A stretch of 64,000 nt of DNA from Christensenella sp. UBA7862 (GTDB lineage Bacteria; Bacillota; Clostridia; Christensenellales; UBA1242), in contig DLSM01000001.1 in the NCBI GenBank assembly GCA_002500135.1, forward strand, positions 1 through 64,000. Reading direction: 5' to 3'. This document shows, piece after piece, positions 57,301 through 61,300 of this stretch. The position numbers and the translations under genes were made by a program. Below the pieces are notes generated by a model. The model saw only the letters and a program-made list of their open reading frames with translations. It did no database searches and had not been told where the DNA came from. Within the stretch, counting starts at the first letter, position 1; the number at the start of each line of letters is the position of its first letter.

Positions 57301-58083
57301 AAAGACAAATCTTTTGATGATGACAAGGATGAAGTCTATAAAGATATCATCTACGAACGCCGTGGTCAATATGTCGGCTATGCAAAACGAGATAGTGTCA
57401 TTATTGCAAAAGGAAGTGGCGAGAGCGACATCTATAAGCCAGAAGTTAAGCAAATTGAAGGGGAAAAACCAGTAAATATTACATGGGCTGATAGAATAGA
57501 TAATTTTAAAGAAAGTTATCTAACGGCTTATTACCAATTGTCGTGGGAATCAGCTACTTCGGCTGATGGAAAAGGCGGATATACAGCTAGGATTGCAAAA
57601 ACTGTTTATAAGTATTCGTCAAAGATAGGAACTTCTGTTGGACTTGATATAAGCAGCGGTTCAGCTCCAGCTGATGAGAAGGGTACGATTAAAAAAGAGG
57701 ATGAAGCATGGTATGACAACTCAGGGGCTTATGCGGAAGCTAGCGAGTATGCTCTTACATTCAGAACGGACAAAGGTCCAGATTGGATTTGCTATAATAT
57801 TCCAGGCAAAGTCGTTTCAGGTTATTACAACATGCAGTGTGATGCTGGAAGTGAATTGCCTTATGTTGGCGGTTCAACAATAGACGGTTCAGTTAAGGAG
57901 AACGTTAGAAACGCAAACGAAAAAGGCGATGGAGATAATAAGTATATAACACAAACAACTCAGTCAGCCAACACCCTTCAAAGTCTTTATTCCTACAAGC
58001 GTAAGAGCGATACGGGGACGTCATGGGATAGCGAAAAAATAGACCAAGAGATTAAGAAGTTTAATTTTGAAAAGGATTCTTAA
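33352..58083 (+). CDS. Giant surface lipoprotein with Ig-like and GLUG beta-helix repeats
   Basis: A single uninterrupted frame of about 8243 codons (my estimate of mass is 850-900 kDa). The signal peptide ends in lipobox VLVAC (Cys22), then GGGRYDDL. Residues of about 30-1110 are Ig-like beta domains, including a Big_2-type segment near 640-840. From about 1118 a recurring header appears (a DLRxLN or EADLRAM line, then a FVLGADISL or YILMNDLTL strand, then a SFDGNG-type turn). Each header leads into GLUG-type repeats around GGIVG, GGIAG and GGLVG. Further Ig-like regions lie near 1620-2570. Residues of about 5280-7970 are a dense repeat array, interrupted by Gly/Ser/Glu linkers near 6713 and 7888. 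The last 260 residues are non-repetitive. No sortase signal is present. ATG 33352 is preferred (AGGTG 6 bases ahead) over in-frame GTG 33343. Probable adhesin or surface scaffold; function unknown. Confidence 0.93.
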   Translation: MKKFFVFMSIMLLSLSGVLVACGGGRYDDLNVSVVSIVTSENKNVQFSSKDGCYILEPGDKVTINAKATCSSEIAEDLLFDNYSPSSLVPDENVNRNAKTSYTFDVKAPSGEGVFKIVVRSRESDNGAKTLLFKAPDVPTQIAFKEGGVGVAYGSSVNIADAIKFSSKFSEKFPQYEVGDKNLRYEVVSALKNGSDEWELSYDGATGVFFAKIDGQDVEVFSIVNGKLEILDPRVYGEFEIVAKANNYVDNLPASASADRKQANEKLKTQATVSIVEPITVQNIQIKSGKSAGQINFSNIPQETKLSALLLNNFSGEWKDADNDSHFYNLENVTVSLRNKDAGKIDISALLESGMGSLSVDNSKEATELTSGGTVSGKEKSFTFSASGTAGTAFVDFVFTYQFGNKLEIKFSDLYEEYLKNLSEDVINYLKNLYGDSVFNKFVQFDVQSVPDGVSVYRENDRTALKENDIVAVFDRYNGTRGTKFEINIPFKKGTSDQDKKVKVYIKSENVASDFLEVSDYNGTINLKTEQVDGETIYYFERDLSVDTQNVFYVKAKQGSNFENKTFEVTVESLIETKIKLSNGQVVSSNSENGELKNKTFTFNIAPRKGVSEIAVKTMVASDNFPTLGEEGVYSKLVLQKQNGDAAKGTLIAYALDADPSSDITLSYDSNVVKVQAVSDVASGFFAGQFADGQNLAGVLSVIGLKKGESKVTLEADNGCKVVISVLVVESFDDDKVVLTVSGDSAIASNNLATNGSISVRVGEPFEVSYTVASAQDAVRSVAFLSSNEQVATISQRGMVTTAASGESIVTLEIKFYAFGINNGYDVWTERTCTRQVKVQAFVPAVSKTLSKTEIHVYDYNSLGGDLPSFDIQGKKDLSKVSFTINLEGKDGQVPTIVGTNYAEIKIASEDSRYIVGSLDGNVFSGVAYLPSGVTSKHVRIEVVIEEYGVKVSRFCDVYIEKAVMVDDIGVAVTENGTDLELETVENKSATLLATTKAGKTLTFETSILPQDARDKDLVVELFRATSGYDKGAKFVSLEEENLPKISYKGEEAYETIVRAGDNFNIFIDNASSGVFIVSISSADSVISETKEDTYYVRTYNKTLNIVVKIEDGKLVPYVIKNSDDLRELNNSDRNFVLGADISLANENWQPIQNFSGTLNGYSNGKYFKITGLTLNDVAGENVGLFATLENRVEGGETASDPIRNYYGSIMNLKLVVSQIVVTTSSTAANVGALVGLNKGLIVNCAVEVNNFKVTTTNAMNIGGMVGENNGVILSSEESFGKGNNSLEDETSQLGLLLDHYMRGETKDIRSLADFENLDYVSETVVKGNLEINATGAVNVGGIAGKSAGMINGIYGVFARKDELATSTSNAFATSYETEGVDSDVNINTTGGSISGENANVGGIVGFVSGGSVVNVSANGQIGYVQDNAVRGVNKNVGGVAGIIYGENNVKVNNVLTTVRVSGNDFVGGAVGKAQNATLDLVRVENNSGNLGALVVANSGTVGGVVGYGKNVTISHSYSQGYADSYNSTYIANGDLKVLSNATVGGIVGNAEDVSIENSFSTFNFVGTNNAAAINQSEGVNIQNVYYIGVGASSLCGTGKVANGFSFFVALEYKEGAAGVQLAVKASNLSGLNGGDDNYFVENETMRVVYPYAESEGNLDFESKVLAYTNKGEKYRLSRNIPTSISTKANNNSGVANFHETKWKLTFNTTESNFAKTKFFALQDESFQNGRMAIVANLSSEEERNTLSVQDLFDIIALPSGVKSAHLLLEMSRNNIAEVTSDGNIVLKNAGYTTLKIVVKENKSVSCEIDLYVVRNFDKLVLNSGITLAEDYIGKTTTVGTNVDVNVIATLCEYTKVTQDRVIYGILGNSQYVLTSVSSEGYSLRLDVYDAEGNRAAEYFNSASQEEKDNAVFVRSANSLKFLKVGVWTIKPVVEYARDGVEFEYICDDWTFYLNTISGATNITTRSESKEITLYGEVRNDNLSVVVTADSDEAPELEYDVLKLKSNGEYEKIDKTDAEFPFVLPEKDTETHSPFVTQKQGSGYIYQFSLILKEDVRNTSEISLYKLRIWDKQGALASRPAEIVVHVVPQVVDNISTTHYAYVDEIATISSGNVVEGYVYSYTDVPTNTLIAGEDGLLAIDISPYYANIKKVVVKSSCTDGTSRLGFMQLVKVTSTDGRDALVYAPMQQGIEDGALQLGLASYAKGDFTLNGNYASLTNAQYFFGPDESDSDVSNVARLYVKTLAPSDVSRDAKFRITIEITCEQADSENENLIETTSTSEHLFTIQSAYGVGMNITHEGTERKIIAYTGAGEEADWLDIEPITPNGAEATLSLEVEDASGNKIADEDVPSYATLETINGKTSLVLGESANVGQKINIKLTTNIKLDNVIVSYTHVETVNVVDAVINSISIGGAENGVIEMTSASIRVLSIDVEGFGKQETLENIEKLIAQSVFMVGEDREGKALYWFATVDGSKNEYNIDSSSFGDSLPFVVNKVIMGNSSSTRQSIDSNVLGYDGNSRIEFTYEPRVMYLQGSASSGKVDLRVEFSYVYKNGQIIPVPTSILQSDFVISAEATVVVSESLGEENLRPIETEADLRAMVAGGEYILMNDLTLTDWNPIAANFSSFDGNGKVITIKSFAYSTNATNSSIDLGLFSEISQNSLVKNVIVAYPDNMQGDLNGNFDGIDLSSYNAVNFGGFAAINNGIITNCDVISISSNGQVASNISSYNNASYALAIKINKTAKNANIAGFVAQNNGTITNSRVGRNNVMVFSKSSSGDATESPEKLSTVAPVLVMSVEGAGNVAGFVADNGGTISSSYANNLQMEVFSGSYGTKNIKTSGFVVSNDGFIHGSYVAGWEGVKKDGVQVVQEGQNNRKHGGGIYTNGIVSGFVYYNDGFVEDCYSNINISGEHTYAYVSNGLSSRIDAEQDINIPVASGFVYVMGEKATIRTSYSLSYVKSKSTNAHAMFQGCLNGVDVDSSRRPTQTSLKYGTIENCYFLMEKDDDVERSHERAIMLSTGDANEEEGDSATINEFISEGSFNGFAFDPDTLRASTYESSGGVWTIVKDGIYGYPELLSANNVTMSARVRGQTETEEGIVTKYYFNYIQGYDAGTVKNPYLVYSEDSYNNVFKSKQQESFDNNITSKFTGNIRLVKSFVMEKRSTYSSSVEYTSNQGSVSVFDGNYLTISNIDLGESAEDSFGLFKDIYGAGVKNLTLGVNSIVSGNCTAVGALAGVIIDSVISNITLVAMGSEDNWNITGNNYVGALAGAVISSTYSTTSATGTRFSRISNIRSNLSVTSSRTSSQGSQTRVITSTDLWEAIAPRNISTGGNYASASNLRLSNLPKNVYYAGGIAGVVSLSQRSSDRNSILMDKVNVDNVHVGSFVQNSKLSGASVDNNGNYNGNVNILSNYVGGLFGFVGEETYVENSSFIVGNNSTLTSSQVVGGLTGFNLGKISKSYVGFDKETTEKLNNHLIAVTTGGTNTDTFNGTLFGGTPEFVGGLVGINSSTTVYRSGSILDSYNRIDVRNIYATSLGGIVGASSSGTISNVYTTASLRANDDASKTHIGAIIGEVVDSETGYIKIVDKVGQDEAKLHLANIVALNIYNSDDFSRLVEFDSNGGKIGALYGFYSNQKTEDSEGIVDITSGDNGIYVNRFGLKNIGCDYVREIAIQFGDELGNSNFDLAKYKEKESEATIFEYWGVGEGGKKDTYLDKSLSEKILPDQFLKLFSTTLNANKAARDRYFSTDKWSREIWKYDAPNNSDDEYDVLPVLEYGFNAATEKIYTAEEFYNKLGAKNTAGKTYMIMRDIDFGSETSFRPITETFEGSLYGANITYTETVGSEVKVYRRKPILFNINLKSSNASEKYAMFISTRNATFSNFNVVVADYNVSYDYSGTKDGTQSFGAVLVASAENSTQINNVFVYGDLTGNYGRISSTTGSNDYTGTDADQIVVSQGAYYRGNALENYSNPYLVVGSGSGTTYVYNSTTLQFVDNENNFLKIGKSNTISTNATTFGTLVGTSANTVVNISHSSANLGLNVNYNGCKGSTARTVGGIAGSIKGELRNVVSKVDITVYDEQDIAISSLSVGGVAGSMLGRMENVYVNNRTINVGTSEHPFKTSSDVKTNAIYVGGLVGSADSYLANQGEESSRVGSASQIYANDMAINVYAKGNSYVAGAIAISTFNISKAEVKQSADENGNAKRSIALNCLSEMGTDDLYVLGGVVATSSAQDIRNVYSNVSLQLTGANFNTAIIGGIAGYLTGKSSYTFDSVVVDADSLKVLNGGKNVPKGAQIFVGGIVGKTEKDTDTISINKAISTADIICDQFASMSIGGFVAKVAKLKVSTSVVLGDITLNRVLGSTSNNDEITNNAADVVSLFLPESPTYIGGLVADCKVLDNASDTRNVLVASTIRDYAMGQKLNLYIGAVCGRQRDDDMAKVSTNLIVTCENIALVSNELSNVKNVSQTELSDDNGDGVFGEIYNDGLKGTQVDTNSKIYSKFYSKYADRAVGEAKVTTKEGSKLRPLPFDNATVLENNKYYILTKDVELEKSVPVKEYEITGGKTMLAVGWVLNAQGFEIIAKNGDKRIPVFDTITRNSAVSALMLNISGDIENTREDLFAPLANINEGFVYASSVVGKINTSLDVSSFVYTNNGVINKCFSMADINISSGAGGLVSANGTRTGDNYKIGNIYDSYYTGSIELTDTNNVTPVGTLAKLSSYGVISNSYTMADIAVAEGTTKYSATYPVASVTPLDGNSNWKATANFYRVYYDYIPYVAGNEGQNMSSISDRTVNSNFISSTGFYLWTVSFTGETNSTTQTANTSNATIAEMFQTHWIVPERDKSTGALKGELVDFFSYADGSSSAENTIGIDSTWFNYGYITKNYINVFSGTTRDKNISSESPFPKLVRKYFNSIYTGNGLADRLGNSYAPDVVNSLGGGVGPVSGGKVQGFENMPYSVKHAGLFDIFVSSNNIGTSPKYRYYRFTKTQVNFAKYSKVTYWSESWDNQSMEFYGNLDGAIDMDGNNTTQVVNMYSTNGLVRAIVAHDNQATIKVKKTGSDSEEDYNVATVVQNITFANSYSKTGLVAGVLDDENAIISNIGVVSENHVFNGNLANLFKANVAKINGNNFTEVKETEESTGKVIRQYYKLDDATVAKLKNDLGRDFGSLTIDKNTFEKKKSDAKNKNNNDMSIWVVNTQFFAAFFISEVKTETVGANFTLEESGESKVGTWTIVQGIDLNDLPKDDLLAYEGVSRSGGEALPSIITNRITNVTVKAKFINGESNYYLDPKNNLYSDIPAFAGGYIGLMQKGTISGIFSNKDSNLSVGAYDETSDSTSYSGGIVGIMTGGSIKFKEENGGRGVLRNVTVGGGMSINQVVQPRSYSGGVVGLLECELSNIEIQEGSNVKVYGIYGAGGIAGAVYGGKITNCVVAGENVVGIASRNFVSTNDKTYEQFLPAFKDTRMTQYGEMTSLKKDSAGKPDMNLISMSDVLASTVNLGGIVGFAKATAGATIIENCVFGRVSSDGKSAVQGSAKLSYEIKYLAGYYSIMVGGIVGNVVEANGAHVNISDCTYAGNIDMKSSQTILAGGIVGSMNGGTITSCKALQEARVETDIIWDLLNPWIVPEDVALDASKEKYVTRKDTWEKLKEYYKKAKNEFASDENLTFKKAIDIIYSYVQDTTGTINDALDDNKALNIKRSLTFVIDGYSVSGGIVGRIVKGDIGNANADNVTNAAFISAATRAGGIVGEATSSGSVIVIINAKNTGAVKANGKLKIYTSMSIGAGISLNVKSDIEGKIRGESENIITGDKGYFGEATGTDADGNKNQTKSGQALMGLRKIILGILTKKMEDKSAESFSIGGSFSEEAGASALLELALTASTVLEDGAAGGIVGAIECTGISQSNADVIIEKCNSEVKLNQTSGEEFKVNSIGGMFTEFSGGIAGLAVATTSSNNIVIRNCSSNSLVRGYMIRSFAGGIVGYMQKARVEDCVNYSDGVGALFSSIGNGDLWNDFKGTIGNIFNPAFYLSFPNVAGGIVGYLNDGRVINCSSGKTFISGATNYSFVMGLRVTGGIVGVMDGGSIEANWKKDENGKLSGGFTFNSGTVWALTGIAGGIVGVLNNGKIQSLGSNVDSNSIMKLLVKIVTEMSENNGEMPDLSTYALNGNGFVITSLTSIVIGSISGGCIGYLSGVSPAGTDTAKLSGMINLGYVFPNLAAFLYAPKVSGALTTLSGTTISQSVEDIGDDIQSLIDGKFTGPINKALDKSPKKYAHRFTVDVMIDDDPTSLIDIQLGGQFGLGFSFNSALFKPILSLLGDVGFDGGIPVSTYINGVVVNQYNYTIKSKSTNYSSSDSIDSRLNYLDTIVAFTDEDLAAIKEENETGTDVGKLGGGASGGIVGMVRTSQPITFSLCLSFGIKLAGVNPGEPWTTILSAFQSGVIASSGSAGGIIGAVINQQFGSEKFKSNGKDVNGKDVSYEHDLKKAVSSEGNIIVTLSSNFATVMGDENAGGIIGYASKCAKIVSFNEKEPLYGIVANYGSISGSYAAGGLIGLADGASVNDNHVEAALSSHEISIRTTWDGQTKWESPSITTPDLSNWAIFRATNSGQVAHAKYSGGGIGKMSKGSQMYMTTVAGSAFAYLTNPVGFLLGGQITISSPQFAGGLAGTVKEGAMISGSCAVGTDSKETSSFFSPAITIFAGKCDEPNGTNATQSITSNNPIVGDGETSGGESGGSTGGESGSSEPTISEPASGEEVVTTNGYAGGAVGVYGGGNIGGITGVRTNTNVKSVVIANCVNVGGFTRSYNLLGKTVEYEVLKSAYVGGAIGYLTSPIKDVEANLEVGDKTVTKIYSRVNVDVRSQSIQNGMIATGGYIGCVEFDSSITDTDKRTLSLNFIFGSGTNGKNVKVTAGKGGAAGGVIGELNNAILKNVVSQAQVIPKEDSVVGGIVGRMVGNSQISDCYVLQIAETSSSVWTYYGYEGSGVDLGEYKLQDAKKLRGDSALFEKVNANINEWVNGSHKVNVGGENTAVENKVVHTSKAFVKKLATALSSYSSNGNFGVGTASDSNGTYYVLTKSYDVVTSKDPVYDVEFGVMEKGQVEEKDENGNATGKYEEGDVFVPRSVKFSVESTFEVVDTQLVGDANGSIISGAIAGGAVGSLEDTSVIATNVYVDTTVSQAEAVGGLVGVAKGGTIGQATKDSDTDPFIVGGTIANSTYGGGLAGKIDGGVTINKALIRQIKPIKGEVQGTGGLIVRGKGGKDIMGAGAYAGIMLSGSLSAATQNAVTIVESYDGEFNVGGTYQTEIYGKKIVGGAVAWLAGGSIEGCSFANGGTSYNEATTISVGGNSVVTGGNYKIYNNGYDENVNSLDDMIKHAHEVAAGGLVGKMTGGSLVGGTAPDISGINVGGLVGYLGKDRDSNGTDKGYTRAPNSGETGGQFGIVYDDNKEPEIGDAKGEATPTGGNVRLTGKGFAGAYVGVMNGGVINSVKSADGSKVTAEKTGNSFENTETYLGGAIGAIVGVTSDVKSGNFQANVVEGGEFAGGLAGYFSANASWELTGTFGLEKISGACYVGGRFGRVDEGIFDTVNLTLSTAKMPSQVEGETLQGEYVGGIIGYIGGDDKKTVEFGSESGMTISSHLKMKATVAAGIIVGAIGQNAQVKLNSCEFSLSVDMESSGDVSAEYFGGFAGMVEGGAKLGSASDTEKAKVKTKILTYAKRTADGKTEQSKPEIHDSFGGVVGLVESGAYMFNIIAMNFDEAYNEEKINYNFGGIAGINKGTIGQCESQISTEGKGIELTKTGLSVGGIVAVNEGGAVIDVKNIAQFGVLNESNPVFFGGLVGTMKGGAIVNSENNGELTGLGKEIYVGGLVGYAATADASKNEIVGSKNTAAINAQYDMNAKTSDSSSSETGGTSSGTATSNGNNPSKEKPTWETNNISSTISGNNVSAIQSALDEIYKGAIGGLIGKATSAYIDENSSSTTDINGYAYYKQNAEKDKDKSFDDDKDEVYKDIIYERRGQYVGYAKRDSVIIAKGSGESDIYKPEVKQIEGEKPVNITWADRIDNFKESYLTAYYQLSWESATSADGKGGYTARIAKTVYKYSSKIGTSVGLDISSGSAPADEKGTIKKEDEAWYDNSGAYAEASEYALTFRTDKGPDWICYNIPGKVVSGYYNMQCDAGSELPYVGGSTIDGSVKENVRNANEKGDGDNKYITQTTQSANTLQSLYSYKRKSDTGTSWDSEKIDQEIKKFNFEKDS
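37030..38125 (+). repeat. First GLUG repeat block of the giant lipoprotein
   Basis: It encodes residues of about 1227-1590, with a succession of motifs such as VGALVGLNKG, IGGMVGENNG, VGGIAGKSAG, VGGIVGFVSGG, VGGVAGIIYGE and VGGVVGYG. Each is followed by a strand with Asn or Cys and a V-rich strand, as in the GLUG family. Confidence 0.8.
41113..49130 (+). repeat. Successive header-plus-GLUG modules in the giant lipoprotein
   Basis: Five more modules begin near 41113, 42690, 44700, 46905 and 48300. Each opens with a header that names a list-like strand (TEADLRAM, YLVYSEDSYNNVF, YTAEEFYNKLG, PFDNATVLENNKYYIL, VTYWSESWDNQSMEFYGNL), followed by a FxGxxx turn and repeat motifs (VGGLFGFVGE, VGGLVGINSS, LGGIVGASSSG, VGGIVGKTEK). 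Confidence 0.7.
49210..57230 (+). repeat. Dense GGIVG repeat array in the giant lipoprotein
   Basis: About 2670 codons in which a GGIVG-type motif recurs often, typically as G-G-hydrophobic-hydrophobic-G-x3-5-G-G followed by a strand and a Cys- or Asn-bearing turn. By eye I count about 17 exact GGIVG in the whole protein, most of them here, plus some 40-50 variants (GGLVG, GGAIG, GGIIG, GGFAG). Repeats differ too much to be recent DNA duplications. Confidence 0.75.
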
Positions 58084-58093
58084 TTTCTTCGCT

Positions 58094-58141
58094 AAAAAAA
58101 TGACCTTGAGCGGGTAACTCGCCCGCTTGAGGAGTCATTTT
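58094..58141 (+). terminator. Terminator after the giant lipoprotein gene
   Basis: AAAAAAATGAC and GTCATTTT flank an inner GC stem AGCGGG / CCCGCT, forming an imperfect hairpin just after the stop codon at 58081-58083. It separates the two giant genes. Confidence 0.8.
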
Positions 58142-58145
58142 GAAA

Positions 58146-58222
58146 TGCACAAAAAATGCACAAAAAATGCACAAAAAATGCACAAAAAATGCACAAAAAA
58201 TGCACAAAAAATGCACAAAAAA
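58146..58222 (+). repeat. Seven-copy 11-bp phased A-tract tandem repeat
   Basis: The unit TGCACAAAAAA recurs at 58146, 58157, 58168, 58179, 58190, 58201 and 58212 with no change except at the end of the last copy. Six A per 11 bases in near-helical phase predicts strongly curved DNA. It lies in the 244-base gap between the giant genes, about 100 bases before the second start codon. Confidence 0.95.
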
Positions 58223-58327
58223 CAAAGAAAAATTAAACAAAATTAAGGATACTTGAGAAAAGGATATTGAAATACAAAAGATAAATTTTACATAAATTTT
58301 AATTCCAGATTGAAAGAGGAAGAAGAA

Positions 58328-61300
58328 ATGAAAAAGATTTTTAGCAAGATAATGATTTTTTTGCTGATAGTGTCTTCGCTTGTAATTTTCGGTTGCAAGG
58401 AAAGATATGGGGATTTGAGAATGTCCCTAAATTTTTGCTTCACTTCTTTTTCCTCCAGAACTTTGGAAGACGGCACAAAGCGTTGGACAAATGCGAGTGA
58501 CAATTCTGTGGTTGATGAAAACTTGGACGGGTCTTACACATTATATATTTATGGCAATACGCAAGGCTCGGCTTACATTGACGCAACATTCACAGGCACT
58601 CCAGATGACTTCAACAGCGACATCGGTGTCAGTCTTTCAAATCCAATTTTGACAGTTGGCAAAAAACAATATATTGACGGTGGCATAAGATTTTCCGTCA
58701 CACCAAATCAAGAGGGTTCAACTGTTTTGACAGTTTTAAGTGCTGAAGGGAACAAGCAACGAAGTGTAAATATTTCAGTTGCACAAGTGCCTACTGCACT
58801 CAGATTTAAGGAAAGCAAAATTGCACTTTCCTACAAAGGTGGCACAACAACAAACTTAGCAGACGGTCTTGAAAACAACTTGAGTTTTGGTATGAGAAAT
58901 GTCGCTTTTGAACTTGGCGAGTTGTCTGGCGAAGGCGAAACATTGCTTGACAGATTTACTCCATTTTCTTCCATTCAACTTGCAGCCAAAAACATATCCT
59001 TAAATGCAGGCGTTTTGACACTGCTTGAAGATTATGACTTGCAAGAGAATGGTGAAATTTATGTAAGGGCAACTTATTCAAATCCACTTGGCGACGACTT
59101 GGTGCAACTTCAACAGATTGAATTTTTGCCACAAATATCTAACTTTGAAATCTATACTTTTGACGAAGCTTCATCAAACGGGCTTGGCTCGAAAGTTGGG
59201 GATAGCAATAACATTCTATCCACTATAAATTTTGTAACAAACATTGCCATAACTCACAAAGATTTTGTTTTGCGAGTTGACACAAATGGCAAAAAACTTA
59301 ACATTTCTAGCGTTGAGGACTCACTTTGCCCATTCACTGTGAGTGTTCAACCAAATTATGAAAACTATGGCTTGACCTTTGGACAAAACAGTTTGCCTAT
59401 AAGATATTTCAATGCAGACGGCGAAATTACAACAGAAGGAAATATCTCTCACTCGACTTATGCACTCTGCTACATAAGGCTTGTTCCTTCAAAAGTTAAG
59501 TCAACCGAAGGCTCAGCAAACTATCCACAAGGAACATATGACATGCTTTTCCGTTGTGAATATGTGGACTATGCAAACGAAGAATTTGCAACCTCTGCAA
59601 CTCTCAGAACAAAATGTTATACAGTCGTAAATAACTACGCAGCAAATGGAAACATTTTGCAAAACAACAACATTGAAGGAAACTTTGTTGAAGACAACTG
59701 CTTTGCCGCTGAACTCATGACAAACTTTGACGCTTCACTTGGTGTTAAAATTTCTCTTACAGTTGGTGAACCACTAAATGTTTTAAGCAACAGAACGGCA
59801 TTTCAAATTAAATTCTATAAACGTCAAGCGGGAAGTTCCACTATTTCAAAACTTTCTGAAGACGAAGTGCTAAATATGTTCCAAATCTCAATGGACGCAG
59901 AGGGAAACTTGCTTCAATCGGGCTTTGAGGGACATAGATTCCTTGCTGGGACAAACTTCTATTTTAAGATAAAAGAAGCGGGCGAAGCGTTTATTGGTGA
60001 TGATGTGTTTATGCAAGTTGTGTCTTGCGAAGAACAATCTAGTGCAGAATGTGTCATAAAACTTTCGCTTTTTCAAGGCATAAGCGAAATAACGGGCTAT
60101 GACCTTGTTTTAAGAAGCAGAGAAATTGACGAAACAACGGGCGACTATATTATTTATGACAGACAAAATGTAACCTTTGAAAACGCAAAGGCTTCATTGG
60201 ACCTTGACTTGTCAAAAGATTATATTGCAATCTTAACACTCAATGTTTTTCCACTTGATGCAACATTAAGCAATGTTTATGTTTCTTCACTTAGAGATAA
60301 TGTCGTTTTGGCAAAAGTTGAGGGCGGCAAAATTATTCTTGACCCACAAAGCGTTGGCAAAAATGTTGCGATTTCTCTTGGCTCGTCAAATTTAAGACAA
60401 ACTTACTCGCTTGAAGTAAATGTGTATTATCCTGTTGTCAGCATGGACGCAGAAATTGTGGATATTTCTTCAAACAGCAGCATTGGCGACTACACCATTG
60501 GCACAAGAAATATTTACGCAAAAGTCAAAGCAAAAGAACAAGTCAATTTCCTTTTGACCACAAGACCATATGACGCAACAAGATATGACATGACCTACAC
60601 TGTTTTTGATATAACAAGTGGCAAAGACATGCAAGTCAAAACTCCTTATACAGTTTATCATGACGGCAGAACAACTGGCTCAAGCAAAATCTCTGACGAT
60701 TACTTTGAACTTAATTGCAAAGCAAACGCTTTTATGTTTACAAGCGACCTTTCAAACGGGAAAACTTATGTCGTTCAATTTAAACTAGAAAACCTTGACG
60801 GGACAACCTTAGAGTGGACTTTTACATTGTCCTCCTATGTTCCAGTTGAAGAGATTGATATAAATCTTTCACGAGTTGAAGTTTTTGACCCACAAAGCGT
60901 GGCTTATGAACAAAAACTTGAGTCGGGCATAACCTTTGACCCAACAAACCCACCAGAAAATGTTTTTGGCTTTGACGTCAAAGTTAACAAAACTTCGGGC
61001 AGAACGCCAACAAAAACTTTTGAAGAAAAATCATATATAACAATAAGAATTGACGGAAACATTGATAGCATTTATGAAGTGACAAATGGCACAATGGCCA
61101 AAACCTCTGGAGATAATAGCGTTTTAAAACTTCTTTTTGAAGGCGTTTTCGGTGGAAAATATTGGTTTGAACTTCAAGATAACACAAAAAATATCTCGAC
61201 AATTCAAATTGAAGTTAAGATTGTTGAATTTAGACAAAGCCATTTTGCAAGAAAAAATATCTCCATTTTGAAACACGAGCAAGTGTCAGACATTTATACA

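Noticed and set aside
58146..58222. CRISPR array
   Set aside because: The units are contiguous 11-bp copies with no spacers and no cas genes in the window.
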